A stretch of 64,000 nt of DNA from Mariannaea sp. PMI_226 (GCA_024336345.1 JANFOG010000014.1:744001-808000), one strand, 5' to 3'. Positions 23,050 through 34,500 are shown, numbered from the stretch's first letter. Program-made: numbers and translations. The notes: generated by a model not told the origin, from the letters alone.

Positions 23050-24578
23050 GTCGTTGGGTGGCTGTGGTCTTAAGTGAGGTCAAGAATTTGTATCTTGCAC
23101 AGAGGTAGGAGAGCCAAGGCAACACAACCCTTGGGCGGGATAAAGTATTGTTGAAGTTAGGCAACGGGTGGTTCAGACAGCAAATACAAGACGAAGGGGA
23201 AAAGTGATATGAAAATGGGAACTTGCTTCTAGCAAGACGGCAACGACAACAACGATGAGAGTAGTAAGCAAGGATGATAGTGAGTCGTTTTGGCGTCCAC
23301 AAGAGGGAATGCCTGGGGAAATTGGAAATCAAGATAAAATGGATCAGATGCCAGAGAAGACAAGAGAAGAGAAGAGGTGTTGAGGGTGAGGAATCTGTCG
23401 AGAAAGGTCGAGATGGGGGGGAGATGGCGAGATACTTATACTCGAGGAGCACCAGGTAGCCAAGAGCGCGAGCCAACCAGATGAAAGAACGAGAAGTACA
23501 CTGGGAGAGGGAGAGGGATAGAGAGGAAGAGGCAGACCACAGAGTAAGAGGTCACTCGCACCTCAATTTCAAATCCATCAGTCACCATGATCCAACATTG
23601 TTCGACACGAGTGTTGGTCGTGGTAGACGATTTTCAGGCTTAGGTGAAGAAGGACAGACATGATGGTCATCACTTGCACGAGCAGAGAAACATGAGAGAA
23701 AAAGAGTAGACGAAATTGAAAATAAGACAATTCTAAGAGATCTTAAGAGAGAAGGCTGAGTACTCTAGAACATGGTTGGGAGAGAGATAAGAGGAGAGGA
23801 GAGAGAGGTAGGGTGCGAAAGATTGGGGGGGCATGCTCCAGGCAGTCTTGGACTGAGAATGCCTTTCTGGTCTGAGGCAGCTGGCGACCCAGAAATAGAT
23901 GTGGAGGATTGGATGATGAGTCATCAGGTTCACGAATGGTGATTGGCCAGGGTGTTACGATTTCTTTGCCAGGTACCCGGGATTGTTAGATGGCTTTGTA
24001 CATCTGTCTGCAATGAAGACATTTCTGACGGTAATTCTTGAGTAAATAATAAATGCTTAATTTCAATTCGATCAATACAAGCTGTCAATTTCTTTACCTG
24101 TTTTGTTTTACTTCTGTACGTCGTTTGCTACCGTAATCTGCTTGTATACTCTACATACAACTTGTACAGCTAACTGCCAAGCAAGTACTGTTTTATGTTC
24201 CATTCCGGGAAATGAGGCGAACCGTACACAAGTTATTCCGAAGGTAACTCCTCTGTGCTAAAGGTATCTAGATGCCCTAAGGTACTCTACCCGGACACTC
24301 AACAGAAGTCCTTTGAAGTCCGACTGAGCCTCAAGTATTAAATATCATGGTATCATGATTTCCTCTTTGGAGGATGGCTTGCCTATGCACCTATGCCAGA
24401 CAGCCATCAAGTTTGATGTTTGCAAGCGCGGTACTTCATTGCTTCCTCTCCTCCTAGGAATCAAACGCTACGGTTAGGTGCCGACTTATACTAGGATTGG
24501 TGGGCACATATATGGGCAAACTACCCAGAACACTGCCAACAAAGACGCAAACCGATCATACAAACGAGATGGATGAGG
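23050..24578. other. Divergent intergenic region
   Basis: This region lies between the DUF4139 gene (minus) and the 311-aa gene (plus), so it holds both promoters. The left half is purine-rich on the plus strand, meaning CT-rich as a leader of the minus-strand gene. No gene was found; the minus frame at 23027-23476 is only the leader read through the DUF4139 start. Confidence 0.5.
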
Positions 24579-24584
24579 TATAAA
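24579..24584 (+). promoter_or_regulatory. TATA box candidate for the 311-aa gene
   Basis: TATAAA lies 105 bp upstream of ATG 24684. Its placement argues that an upstream in-frame ATG at 24573, which precedes the TATA element, is not the true start. A possible leader donor GTATGT follows near 24612. Confidence 0.4.
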
Positions 24585-24683
24585 TGCAAGGGCCATCACA
24601 TCAGCTACAAGGTATGTGAATTGAACATCGTTCTGTTGATTTTTCCTTCTTCTCGTCGCTTTCATCTATCATCGCCGCCCGAT

Positions 24684-25619
24684 ATGAACGCTCGTCACCA
24701 CCGCATTGAGGGGGATCTCAGTGGCCCTAACGGAGAGTCTCTTCGAAGGGTTCGAGGCTACCCACGCATGAGCCACAGCTCATATTCAGTCTCCCATTCG
24801 CAGGAAGGAGTTCGTCTTCCTTTCAGACGTCAAGAAACCGGACCATTCTTCACTCAAATAACTCATTCACAGCTGGTCAGGCTATCATTGAACCTATGTG
24901 AACCTGACAAGATGGTAGTAATAATGTCTAGCGATATCGGCGGTAGAAACTCTGTAACACAGAGAGGGGACAGCTTTAGGCCTCGAGCTTGGTACAAAGT
25001 CGACAGGAGCTTGATCCTAGATTTGCTCCCACGCTTACGCCACGACATCCGCCACATGGGCCCTCAGAGCCTCCTTGACTTGGATTATTTCTTCCCAAGA
25101 GCAGTTACCCAAAATGTCCCCAGTTCTATACTGTATGACGCATTTCGCTATGTCTTTGCTCACTTAGAGGAGCACTCAAGCACCGGATTCCTCAATATGT
25201 TTGAGTTAGCTGAGCGTCAACTTGATACCAATTCAAATCGCTCCAGGGAAGCAATTCGGGACTGGGGAGCTCTAATGCATGCCGTTTGTGTCATGCTTGA
25301 CAGCCAGAATGGGTTGGGATGCTCTCCTGTGTTGCTGAGACACATCATGGATTTTCTTGAGAAACTCTTTCCACGGGTTCATCATATTCTAGGAGATGAG
25401 CACACAATGGTGCTCTTTTATGCCTTCATGGGTATTTTCGAATATTCAGGCGGCGCATACCAGAGAGAACAACTTGAAAGGATATGGAACGGCTTTAACG
25501 CGGGAGTGCAGACGCAATTGCTTCGAGATATGCGAGATGCAATGAATGTGGAGTGTCCAGGTACCCGAGAGAGAATGCGCCGCTTGTATGGGATTCTGAC
25601 CTCTGGGCGCCTCGTTTAG
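24684..25619 (+). CDS. Hypothetical protein, 311 aa, all-helical
   Basis: A single open frame of 312 codons including the stop. I do not recognise the family. The N-terminal 60 residues are Arg/His/Ser-rich and probably disordered. From about residue 95 onward the sequence alternates hydrophobic and charged residues in helical pattern (for example R-S-L-I-L-D-L-L-P-R-L-R, then A-F-R-Y-V-F-A-H-L-E-E-H), with a C-terminal part resembling stacked helical hairpins. There is no signal peptide and no obvious membrane helix. A TATA box lies 105 bp upstream and a CT-rich leader precedes the ATG, which supports a real gene. An in-frame ATG 37 codons upstream is less likely because it includes the promoter-like sequence. 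It may be a lineage-restricted protein. Confidence 0.6.
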   Translation: MNARHHRIEGDLSGPNGESLRRVRGYPRMSHSSYSVSHSQEGVRLPFRRQETGPFFTQITHSQLVRLSLNLCEPDKMVVIMSSDIGGRNSVTQRGDSFRPRAWYKVDRSLILDLLPRLRHDIRHMGPQSLLDLDYFFPRAVTQNVPSSILYDAFRYVFAHLEEHSSTGFLNMFELAERQLDTNSNRSREAIRDWGALMHAVCVMLDSQNGLGCSPVLLRHIMDFLEKLFPRVHHILGDEHTMVLFYAFMGIFEYSGGAYQREQLERIWNGFNAGVQTQLLRDMRDAMNVECPGTRERMRRLYGILTSGRLV

Positions 25620-25977
25620 TTGAATAGATACATGCAGAGCCCACGCTCGGATAATTGCAACGCCCCCATTTTCCCAGCCTCCGGATTTCCACACCAACCC
25701 CACCTTTTGCCGAAAGGCGGCGGTCCTGCTCGTCTCACCCAGCTGCCATCATCACGTCACTCACATTTGCTACCCAAGCAATTAAGGTGGTGACAGCTCT
25801 CACTCATTTTCACTCCGCCGTTAGAGCATTCTCAATATTATTAGAGTACATCAGCATCTTGTCATTATTTCTTGATTTACATCATATTTGCACGACTACT
25901 TCCCTGTCATTTTTCTCTAACTTTGTTACCTTGATATCACCCGTCTTTTAGGCATTAGGCCGACATCATCGATCACC
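25620..25977 (+). promoter_or_regulatory. CT-rich promoter/leader of the next gene
   Basis: The plus strand has C/T- and A/C-rich blocks and T-rich stretches immediately before ATG 25978, as in fungal leaders. No separate gene is present; the 98-codon frame at 25655-25951 looks like leader sequence. Confidence 0.45.
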
Positions 25978-27165
25978 ATGTCGTCCTCGAAGTCATCCAA
26001 GTCCTCCAAGTCCTCCAAAAATAAGGACCCCATGAGAGCCGTAGATCCTCGTCCAATTCGCAGCCCATCGCCTCCCAGGGGAAATTCGTATCCTCCTCCC
26101 CCAGCAAAGTCACCAAGACCAGCTCAATCCCCATCTCAATCGCAATCTCAACCGCCAGGTGATCCGTATAACCAGCCACGGTACAATCCCCAGGACTACG
26201 CAGGCGGAACCTACAACCCTCAGAGCTTCAGCCCTCAGCCGGAATACAGCACACAGCAAAATTACACCACTCAGAATTACGGCCCTCAGGACTATGGGCC
26301 TGAGACTTCCCGGCCGTACAATCCCCAAGACTATCCTCCCCCTACAGCTGCAACTGGTCCTCCTACCGGACCTGCAATCGCGGCGCCGGTTCTCCCAATC
26401 CGCCCAGAGTCGGACTCTCGGCCTATCACTGATCAAACCAAGATGCCAAGCAATGCGCCCGGTGGCATGACCGATGTAATGCGACCTAGCACTCAGGTTG
26501 CGCCGACAATCGCTCCAAACTCGCTCCGTGAACTTCAGGCGCTGAGGACAAACTGCCAGTTTGGCCTGCGTGAGTTTCTCAGTCTCCAACGGCAGCGAAA
26601 AAGCGGTGAACTGCAAATGTCATCAAGTGAGCTCGACATGCGACTTCGGGATACGACCTATCACCTCTTGAGCGATTTGAGGGTTCTACAGGGTGAAGTG
26701 CGCGGCATTGCCAAAGAGGCTGAGAGTCATCGCTGGCGAAGATGGATTATTGGTGGTGCTATGTAAGTTGCTTCACATCTTGTTGCGCGACATGTCATGA
26801 AGCTTTTTAGCTGACCGCCTTTCAGTGCGAGCTTTATCCCAATCATCCGAAGATTCTGGCGTCGAGGCAATGACGAAGAGTCGCAAACATCTGCCAACGA
26901 CACAGAGTACGCATTTGTAAAGTCCAAGGGACTGCTGGATCACATTAAGGACGGCGTGTTTGGTAGCGGTTACCTCGCCAAGCTGGCCTTCTTCGTCTTC
27001 GCAGTACTCTACGTCTTCTCTAACGAAGTGTCGCTGCGCGTTGCCAGGACAACGAACAAGCGCATCAAGAAGCTCTGTGCTCGAATTGAGCAGGGCGACC
27101 CGGATATCGATGAAAAGGACATGAAGGCGCTGGAAGGTTGGCGATGGCGGGTGCTGCTGTGGTAA
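25978..27165 (+). CDS. Pro/Gln/Tyr-repeat protein with C-terminal membrane segment
   Basis: Two exons (25978-26762, 26826-27165) joined over a 63-bp intron give 374 aa. The N-terminus is a Ser-Ser-Lys repeat encoded by 9-bp DNA repeats (residues 2-14). Residues 30-130 are Pro/Gln/Ser/Tyr-rich with degenerate Y-N/G-P-Q-D-Y units at 69, 79, 101 and 114. A helical region at about 185-250 (L-R-E-L-Q-A-L-R, then L-R-D-T-T-Y-H-L-L) leads to two hydrophobic segments, one short at about 255-269 spanning the splice junction and one at 311-328 that looks like a membrane anchor. A charged tail with a likely amphipathic helix follows. No signal peptide is seen. I do not recognise the family. A tail-anchored or organelle-membrane scaffold protein is a guess. 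Confidence 0.7.
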
Positions 27166-27536
27166 AACCACGGCGTCAAAGGCTGGTAATATCGTAGTAT
27201 GAGGACATGATTATAACGAAGGTTCTGTCATGACATGCATTTTTATTCCTGTTTGGGTATTCTTCTCCACTATTCTTTTTAGCTTTATTTACATGCGAAG
27301 GGTTACCCTACATCATTGATGTTGCTAGATTGTCAAGGTGCTCAAGCTGTGATATTTCAAACACAACCTGAACGGCATCTACGTCGGTGTTGAGTATTGA
27401 CTAGAATTTATTTCCACTGATTGATGCTTGGATGGAGCTAGTCCAGTGTAATTTTTGAAGCACATCCTAGCACTTCGCTCACTCCAATCGCTCCCATATC
27501 ATTCAGACACTCTCTCCATCTCACCAAGCCTTGATC
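27166..27536. other. Intergenic region, METTL16 promoter
   Basis: This short gap separates two plus-strand genes. The last 80 bp before ATG 27537 are C/T-rich, consistent with a leader. Nothing else was seen. Confidence 0.5.
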
Positions 27537-29120
27537 ATGGGTGAGAAACGAAAGATCGAGTTCGATGATCCTACGCCAGTCAAGTTCCTCCGAGTTGACA
27601 GCGCCGATGAATCGGCAACAGGTCAGGAGTTTCTCGAAGCCGACGCAGCAAGAGACCGGAAATTTGCTGAATTATACACTCAACCTCCCGACTTCAAAGA
27701 GTTGGCAAAGAGAGATCCAGATTTCGCCAAATTGTAGGTTTCATCCTCTACGTTGCATCATTGATTTGGCACTATCTTACGCAGAGTTTTAGATGGAACC
27801 AGCGCAAACCGGATTTCTTCAATGATCCAGCATGTGTCATGCAATTGACTAAAACACTGCTTAGACTGGATTTCGACTTGAAGATTGAACTTCCTGACGA
27901 TCGTCTTTGCCCGCCAGTAAGTTGATGACTGAGAAACAAACAGAAGTGATATGTTATTGACCCTTTTCTCCTTAGGTTACAAACAGACACAATTATCTGC
28001 TCTGGCTTAAGTCTCTCCTCGATTCTACTTCCCATGAGCCTACGCGCCAGAAAGTGGTTGGTCTAGATATCGGTACCGGTGCAAGTTGTATCTATCCACT
28101 CCTAGGATGCGCGCAGAGGCCTTGGTCATTCATCGCGACAGGTAAGTTTTACAGGCTCTGTAGTCTCGCGCAAAGGGTTGACACGGTGCAGATATCGATG
28201 AGAAGAGCTTGACTTATGCCGAAAAGAATGTGACTCTCAACAACCTTCAAGATCGCATCAAAGTCGTTCCTAGAAAACCTACAGACTCACTCATCCCTCT
28301 AGAGGACCTGAACATTGACTCCATTGACTTTACCATGAATAACCCCCCATTCTACAAATCAGAAGAGGAAATGACTCAGAGCGCGGCTCAAAAGAATCGA
28401 CCTCCGTCTAGCGCATGCACAGGGGCCAAGGTCGAAATGGTCACGGACGGCGGCGAGGTTGGATTCATCGGCCGCATTCTCCAGGAATCGCTTATTTTGC
28501 GCGAGAGAGTTCAGTGGTACACAGCCATGTTTGGGTTCCTCGCAAGTGTGGTCGAATTTGTCGATAAACTTCGTGCGCATGGAATTGACAACTATGCGGT
28601 GACAGAATTCATCCAGGGTTCTCAGACGCGTCGTTGGGCGGTTGGGTGGAGTTTTGGAAGCATGCGGCCATCTCTCGACGTGGCCCGCGGCATCAAGACC
28701 GCGGTTTCAAAAAATATCTTACCTGAGATTACTGAAGCTCCGGTGATTAGATTTCCTGTCCCCCGTAGGGTTGCCGAGTTTGCGGGTAATTTCAGTGCTG
28801 CAATAGGAAAGCTGGAGCTGATGTCCTGGGACTGGGATCAATCTCGCCTTGAAGGCAAAGGACAAGCGGCGGACAAGGTCTGGACTCGAGCGTGGCGAAG
28901 ACAAAAGAAAAGAGTGATGGATGTTGAACAACCTAGCGGGGAATCACCTGAGGCTTTGGAAAAGAAATGCATGTTTGCCTTCAAAGTGGTCGTTCATGTG
29001 GGACAAGACGAAGTTATGGTTTCATGTAGATGGATTGAGGGTCACGATTCCGTCGCCTTCGAGAGCTTCCGGGGCTTTCTAAAAACGGCCGCCCAGCAGA
29101 GTTTGGAGGTCAAGAAGTAA
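27537..29120 (+). CDS. METTL16: METTL16-type RNA N6-adenosine methyltransferase
   Basis: Four exons (27537-27733, 27793-27916, 27976-28141, 28192-29120) with 50-59-bp introns give 471 aa. The protein belongs to the METTL16/RlmF (DUF890) family of SAM-dependent methyltransferases. The SAM-binding motif G-L-D-I-G-T-G lies at 136-142, an acidic residue ends the next strand in A-T-D-I-D, and the catalytic N-P-P-F is at 213-216. The N-terminal module with D-R-L-C-P-P-V-x-N-R-x-N-Y is typical. Human METTL16 methylates U6 snRNA and a SAM-synthetase mRNA; fission yeast Mtl16 acts on U6, so U6 is the likely target here. The C-terminal part is shorter than the vertebrate one and may lack a full VCR region. 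Its 3' end converges on the PhyH gene with 119 bp between stops. Confidence 0.92.
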
Positions 29121-29239
29121 TCAACATACTAATAATAGGCAATAAATTCAGTTTTCCATAAAGATCTGTATTAATAAAATGACTGGCTCGAATCTCATCT
29201 TCGTCTTTTCTCCTTGACGTCCCTGGTGATCTTGGATAT

Positions 29240-30445
29240 TCATGCCTTTCCTGCATCTCGGAATCTGGTCAAGTCTTCAAGAACCTCGGCTTTGCTTTTC
29301 CTTGCTACGAGAGCATTCATAATAACATCCTGCTCCGAGTCTGGAGCCATGCTATCTGATTTGGGTGCATTGTTGTCCAGGTTCGTAGGGAAGGGGTATC
29401 CCTCGCTGACCATCCAAATAAAGGTCTTCACTTCGTCGCTCAGACCCGTCTCCTTGTATAAGGTAGTGAGCTGGTCCCAAGTCTTCTCAATTAAAGGGTA
29501 GGAATCAATTGACTCCATTGGCTTCCCAAAAGCACTGCTGATCTGCAAAAGATTGACCAAGCGGTTGATGTCTGATGAGACGTTTTCGCCTGCGGCGTGA
29601 GACAGGGCTGGGTTGAAGAATATGCCATCACCCTTCTGAAGAGGTAGAGCGATGTAGTTCTGTAGAAAATACTCGTCAAACTGAGGAAGACGATACGCCA
29701 TGTATCCGGCAGAAAAAGCCTGACTGAAAGGCAGCAACCGCGTAGGGCCGCTCTCAAGAGGCACATCGACATGGGCGACAGCACCTTGCAGTGTTAAGCA
29801 CTGGCTGGCAACTTGCATCGCACGAGGGTATGCGCCGCAACGATCAGCAGACATGAAGCCCAGGTGATAGTCTCGGTGAGACACTTGCGCTCCAGAGCCA
29901 GGCTTCACGTTGTTGACCTGAGCTGTGAGGCGGTAGCCGGGGCCTAGCCACGCGCTCGAAATGAGATCGAGATAGGGATTGGTGTAGTACTTCAGAAACG
30001 AATCTGGGTTGGCTAAGCCGTGCTTGCTGAATGAGTTCCAGATACGGTCGTTTTTGCCGGCACCAGCGAAATGATCGCCCTGAGTTTTTGAAGCCAGATT
30101 CTCTTTCTTGATAATATCGTGGAACGTCTCAGTGGCATCGTCAATGATGTGGGGATCTGTGTAGAGGCCGCTGGTGACGAAGACTCCGGGACCTTGCAAG
30201 AGCACGCGGTACCACTCATCCTGCAGAGCCAGTTTCTGCTCTTGAGAGAGGGAAGAAAAGGGCTCTAGCTTGTAGATAGGGACATTCTTTTCAATAGTTG
30301 TGGCCAACGGATATTGTTCCCTAGTTGCTTTCTGGGAGCATATTTCCTTGAAGGCATCTATTGACGGAGGAGGCGCTAGGGAGTACAGGCGGGACGCACC
30401 CTGGCCTGAGAGAATGCCATTAGAAGAAGTTTGATGAGAGTCCAT
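29240..30445 (-). CDS. Phytanoyl-CoA dioxygenase (PhyH) family enzyme
   Basis: A single-exon gene of 401 aa. The cupin core has the Fe(II) ligands H190-R-D192 within S-H-R-D-Y-H and distal H283 in A-L-S-H-A-A-G, with R295 twelve residues later as the likely 2-oxoglutarate clamp. The section P-L-E-S-G-P-T-R-L-L-P-F-S is the typical substrate-side strand. The family hydroxylates or oxidises diverse small molecules using 2-oxoglutarate and O2; in fungi many members serve secondary metabolism, but no partner biosynthetic genes are nearby. No peroxisomal PTS1 is evident (the C-terminus is D-A-G-K-A). The N-terminal 60 residues are variable. Family and active site are sure; substrate is unknown. 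Confidence 0.87.
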   Translation of the reverse strand: MDSHQTSSNGILSGQGASRLYSLAPPPSIDAFKEICSQKATREQYPLATTIEKNVPIYKLEPFSSLSQEQKLALQDEWYRVLLQGPGVFVTSGLYTDPHIIDDATETFHDIIKKENLASKTQGDHFAGAGKNDRIWNSFSKHGLANPDSFLKYYTNPYLDLISSAWLGPGYRLTAQVNNVKPGSGAQVSHRDYHLGFMSADRCGAYPRAMQVASQCLTLQGAVAHVDVPLESGPTRLLPFSQAFSAGYMAYRLPQFDEYFLQNYIALPLQKGDGIFFNPALSHAAGENVSSDINRLVNLLQISSAFGKPMESIDSYPLIEKTWDQLTTLYKETGLSDEVKTFIWMVSEGYPFPTNLDNNAPKSDSMAPDSEQDVIMNALVARKSKAEVLEDLTRFRDAGKA

Positions 30446-31190
30446 GTTTGCAGTGGCAATGGAAGGCGAGAGGTTTGTGATGTTTTAGGAGCCTTTTTAT
30501 TCTAATCGGGACGTGAATCCCGAAGTCCTCAATATCAATAGCTGTTGAAGTGGGGCTAGGAACGGAATTGTGTCCGACAGGCTGGCAACTGCTGCACTTG
30601 ACAGAAGGGACATTTCCACGTTTACAAGGCATTTTAGTAACATCTCAGAGAGTAACTAGTTCACTTGGAAAAGGAGTCCGAGAGAGGATCTCTGGGATAT
30701 GACTCTGAGAATGATGCCCATGCTGAGAAAATGCCGATAACACTCGCGAGGGGTGGCTACGATGGGGGATTTGGAGTTATCTCCGTGGCATGCCTACCTA
30801 AGTATTAGACATAGCCTCTCCAAGGCCATACTTGTCGAACACTCAGTCTGAGGCCAAAAAATGAAGAAAATTTGACAGATTGAATTAAAAAGCATGATTA
30901 ATCACGAGGATGATATGGGGACAAAAAGAGATATCGCCATGTTGCGGGGTCAGATCTGCGGCTCCAAGTACAATAGATGATAGCACATGGGTCAGGGAAG
31001 AATTAAAGCACAAAGATTGGACAGTATATTATAACGGTGTAATTGGCCTCATGTTGTGGAACTGAGGACGATATGGTTATAGTTAAATACAGCATATCAT
31101 TGAGTGCAGTTCGGTTCACCGGCTGGGAATAAGACGGAAAAGAGTTATAATCTTAAATTCAAGTCAGCGGAACAACAATCAAACACCAAT
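30446..31190. other. Intergenic region between PhyH gene and tRNA
   Basis: This is the promoter side of the PhyH gene. A 70-codon minus frame at 30420-30632 has a Cys-rich start but no recognised resemblance. Nothing else was identified. Confidence 0.5.
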
Positions 31191-31274
31191 TCCCCTGTGG
31201 CTTAGTTGGTTAAAGCGTCCGACTGTTATTCATAGACAATCGGGAGATCGGAAGTTCGACCCTTCCCGGGGGAG
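31191..31274 (+). tRNA. tRNA-Asn(GUU): tRNA-Asn (anticodon GUU) with 10-nt intron
   Basis: A full cloverleaf can be drawn. The acceptor stem is seven pairs (31191-31197 with 31267-31273, one G-U), the D stem is GCTT/AAGC, the anticodon stem is five pairs, the variable loop has five bases, and the T arm is GGAAG-loop-CTTCC around TTCGACC. The anticodon GTT is at 31225-31227 and is followed by A37 and a 10-nt intron at 31229-31238 in the canonical position. The discriminator is G, as expected for tRNA-Asn. The internal A and B boxes are present and a T5 Pol III terminator follows. No suppressor change is seen. Confidence 0.95.
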
Positions 31275-31285
31275 CTTGGCTTCTC

Positions 31286-31290
31286 TTTTT
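31286..31290 (+). terminator. Pol III terminator of tRNA-Asn
   Basis: A run of five T residues starts 12 bp after the mature tRNA end, the normal RNA polymerase III stop signal. Confidence 0.8.
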
Positions 31291-31571
31291 GCGCATCAAT
31301 TTTAATTCTCATTTTTGTCGATATGTTCTCTTTAGTTGTCAACTTTGAGGAATACAAGTTTTTTTTTGGTTTGTTTCATCATTCTGGGGATTGTATGCCT
31401 ATGAAGAATTGGATCCCCAAAATTCCTAAACTCCACACCCACACGATAGAAAAGAAGCTACGCAGACAATAGACGTTTTAAGCTGAAGAATCGAATATGA
31501 AATCTCATTGATATAAATATTAGAAAGTATCTGAGTCAAATTAAAACTACTTAACCATGGTAACAGTTTTA

Positions 31572-34500
31572 TCAATTTCCAGCCGGCGCCTGCGACGTTG
31601 CCTGGGGTACGACATTAGGCTGGGCCAGCTGCATACTGCACAGCGAAAACACCGGCATCACGAGCACGGGGACGTTTTGGAAAACACCGAAAGCTGCCCC
31701 CTGATCGAGTCGAACATACTGCACTGGAAAGAATTGCGGCGCGGCGTATGCCGGTGGGAATCCTGCCGCAACAGGACCACGATCGCATGAAACGTGACCG
31801 TTGCCGTTACCGCTACTGTTGAAGATTGCATCACCTTTGTTACATGGTTTTCCGGGTGCCGTGGTCTGGTCCCGTGTGTCTCCGGGTGGCGTCGGGACGG
31901 ATGGGGGCGGATGCGTCTGCTTTCTTTGCGTCTGAGCCCGTTGCTTTTCCAAATTGTGAACGTCTTGGCTGAACTCTCTCTGCCGCATCTCGTGCACGGT
32001 GTTGAGTCGATACCCTGGACTGTTGTCGCTGGTAGCGCTCTGATGTTCTGGCGAGGCGAATGTCGTTTGTCCATTGGCGTTCGTCTGAGCAGCTCCCTCT
32101 ACGTCAAAAACACTCTGGTAGTCGAGGTGCTGAGCCCTGGGTCTGCTGTTGCTAGTTGGTGATGGGGGCTGCTGGGAAGCCCGCGCTTTGGTCCTGTTCA
32201 AACCCAAGGTGTATCCCTCAGTAGTATGGTTTTGATTCGCTCCATACATCTCGTGGAAGTGAGTGCTGCCCGCGAATGCGGTGGACGACTGAGCAAACTC
32301 GGAGTGCGTGTCATCTTCCTCCTCCGAATCGCTTGTGTCAGACTGAGCCTGTGGGACCTGATACTCCAGGGGACGCATTTGTTGCTGAGGAGAAACAAAA
32401 GGATTTTGCGCGTACAACATGCCTCCGTTGCCTCCATACGGTCCATCATCGCCGAACTGGCTGCTGCCTAGCAAAGGAGTGGCGGCGGTAGAGGAATCGC
32501 TGTACGATTCGTTTTGCCAGCTTGGCTGCTTCACCTGACCGAGCTCCCCAAAGCGAGGAGCTGGAGCCTGAGCATTATCAAATGCCCAGCTAGTGTACTC
32601 GTATTCATCGCCAAAAGGCCCTTCCCTCGTGGGCGACTGGCGCAACTCTTCTAGGTATCGCGACTGCTCCAGCTGCTGGCTTCGAGAAACGTGGCGACGT
32701 CTCTTGGAGAAGGGATTCGATGGCGGAAACTTCCAGTCCGGATCCCACTCCAGCTGCTGTTGCGAGCGATACACAACTTCAGGTTGGGGTAGGCTCACCG
32801 TGATGCCCTTGACGTAATCCGGCTGTGCCCCCCAGGCACGTCGTCTGAGGTCATCTTGTAGCCTTTCGATTTCTGACTGGAGCTTCTCCGACATGTCGTC
32901 CTGGGTGCTGGCGTCCTCGACCTCTCGCTGGGCATCTACACTCACCATCAAGTGGGATTCTATCCGTTGCTCTTCCTCTTCTGCCTCCAGTGCCACCTCC
33001 ACAAGTCGCTGATCTTCCTGCCGCTTCCTCTCCTCTTTACGGACCCGCTCCCTCTCTTCGGCTCGAATCGTTTCCCGGAGTCGTTCCATCGCTTCTATGT
33101 CGGCTTTCCGTTTCTCTTCTTGCTCAAGTCTCAACTTTTCCGCTTCTGCCTTCTCCTGGGCCTCTACTTCTTGCTGATGAGCCCATTCATCTCTCAGTCT
33201 CTGAAGTGCTTCTTGCTCGAGTTTTTGCAATCTCTCCTTCTCTTGCCTCTTTTCTTCCATTACCCTCTGTTCCTCAATAATTTTCTGTTCTTCTCTTTCT
33301 CGCTCCTCTTGGGCCTTTTGCTCTTCTTCCTTTTGTCTCTGCTCCTCTCGCCTAAGTTGTTCGGCTCTCTGGCGTTGCTCCTCCATTTCGCGTTGCTTCT
33401 CTTTCATTTCATGTTGTCTTTTCCTCAATTCCTTCTTCACCTTCTTTCGTTCCTCTCCAGCTTGCCTTTCGTCTTCCCTTCGTTGTATCATGGCCATTTG
33501 GTTCCCAAGCTTGTCCATGATGGTTCGGATTGCATCGAGTTGGATCTTCTGCAGATCTTCCTGGGCTTGCTTATCAGCTTCTAATTTTGCCAGGATATCT
33601 TCTTGACTGATTCGTCGGGCTTCTGATTCTCGCTCCAAGCGCGCCTTTTCTTCAGCAAAGGTCGATGCTAATTTTTGTCGGTAGTCGTGGTCAAGTTCTT
33701 TTTCGAGACTCAGCTGCACAGTCGTATTTTTCAGATCTTCAAGCAGGTTCCTCGATCTTGCTCTTTCGACCCTCAATTGCTCCATTAGGAGTTCAACTTC
33801 CAGGCTCTTGGTATGTCCTTCAGAGGTATCGTTGGTTTGCCTGGCTGCTTGTTGGGTGGGCCACCAGAATTGGGCGGACGCTTCCGACGCACTACTATCT
33901 GCTCCTTTCCCCTTTGGCATTGCCTCCTCTTTTACTGATCTCAGCCTCTTCTCCGAATTGTTCACATCGTCGTATCTATCGTCCAACCTGCCATCGTCGC
34001 GCTGTTTGGGAGTGCCTCTGGGAGTAGGCGCACTAGAGCAGTAAAATGGGAGGGCATGTCTGAAGCGCGTGGATGAACCTGTGTGTGGTGTCGGGGGATA
34101 CCCGTTGAGATAGCTTTGTTGAGAATTATTCATGAGGTTGTAAGGCACTGCCTGTGTACCTCGTGGTGTATACGATGAATCGCTACAGTAGCCAGGGTCT
34201 GAGTTTCTTGGGCGGTTGATGTCGTTCAACCCTTCATCCGCAGATTTTAGGACGAGAGGCCCCAGTGACTCTGATTCTTGGAAGGGTTTGATGGCGTTTG
34301 GTGCGAATGTAGGAGGGCTGAAAGTTATGTAGGTTATACCTTTGGTATCTTTCGCAGGGTCTTTGGTGTGATGGTACCCAGTATTTGAAGAATTTCGTCG
34401 TCGCTGAGCTGGTCCGTGAGAAGCGGCCTTTGGCCTTTCTGCGAGGAGCTTCGCTTCTCCAAAAGTTTGTAAGTCAGTCGTCGAAACGAAATGTGACGAA

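Noticed and set aside
24573..24683. Upstream in-frame ATG of the 311-aa gene
   Set aside because: It precedes the TATA element and the segment looks like promoter and CT-rich leader.
32952..33584. A 210-codon plus-strand frame rich in Leu, Phe and Ser
   Set aside because: It is the antisense of the Glu/Gln/Arg/Lys-rich coiled-coil region on the minus strand; such codons rarely give stops on the other strand.
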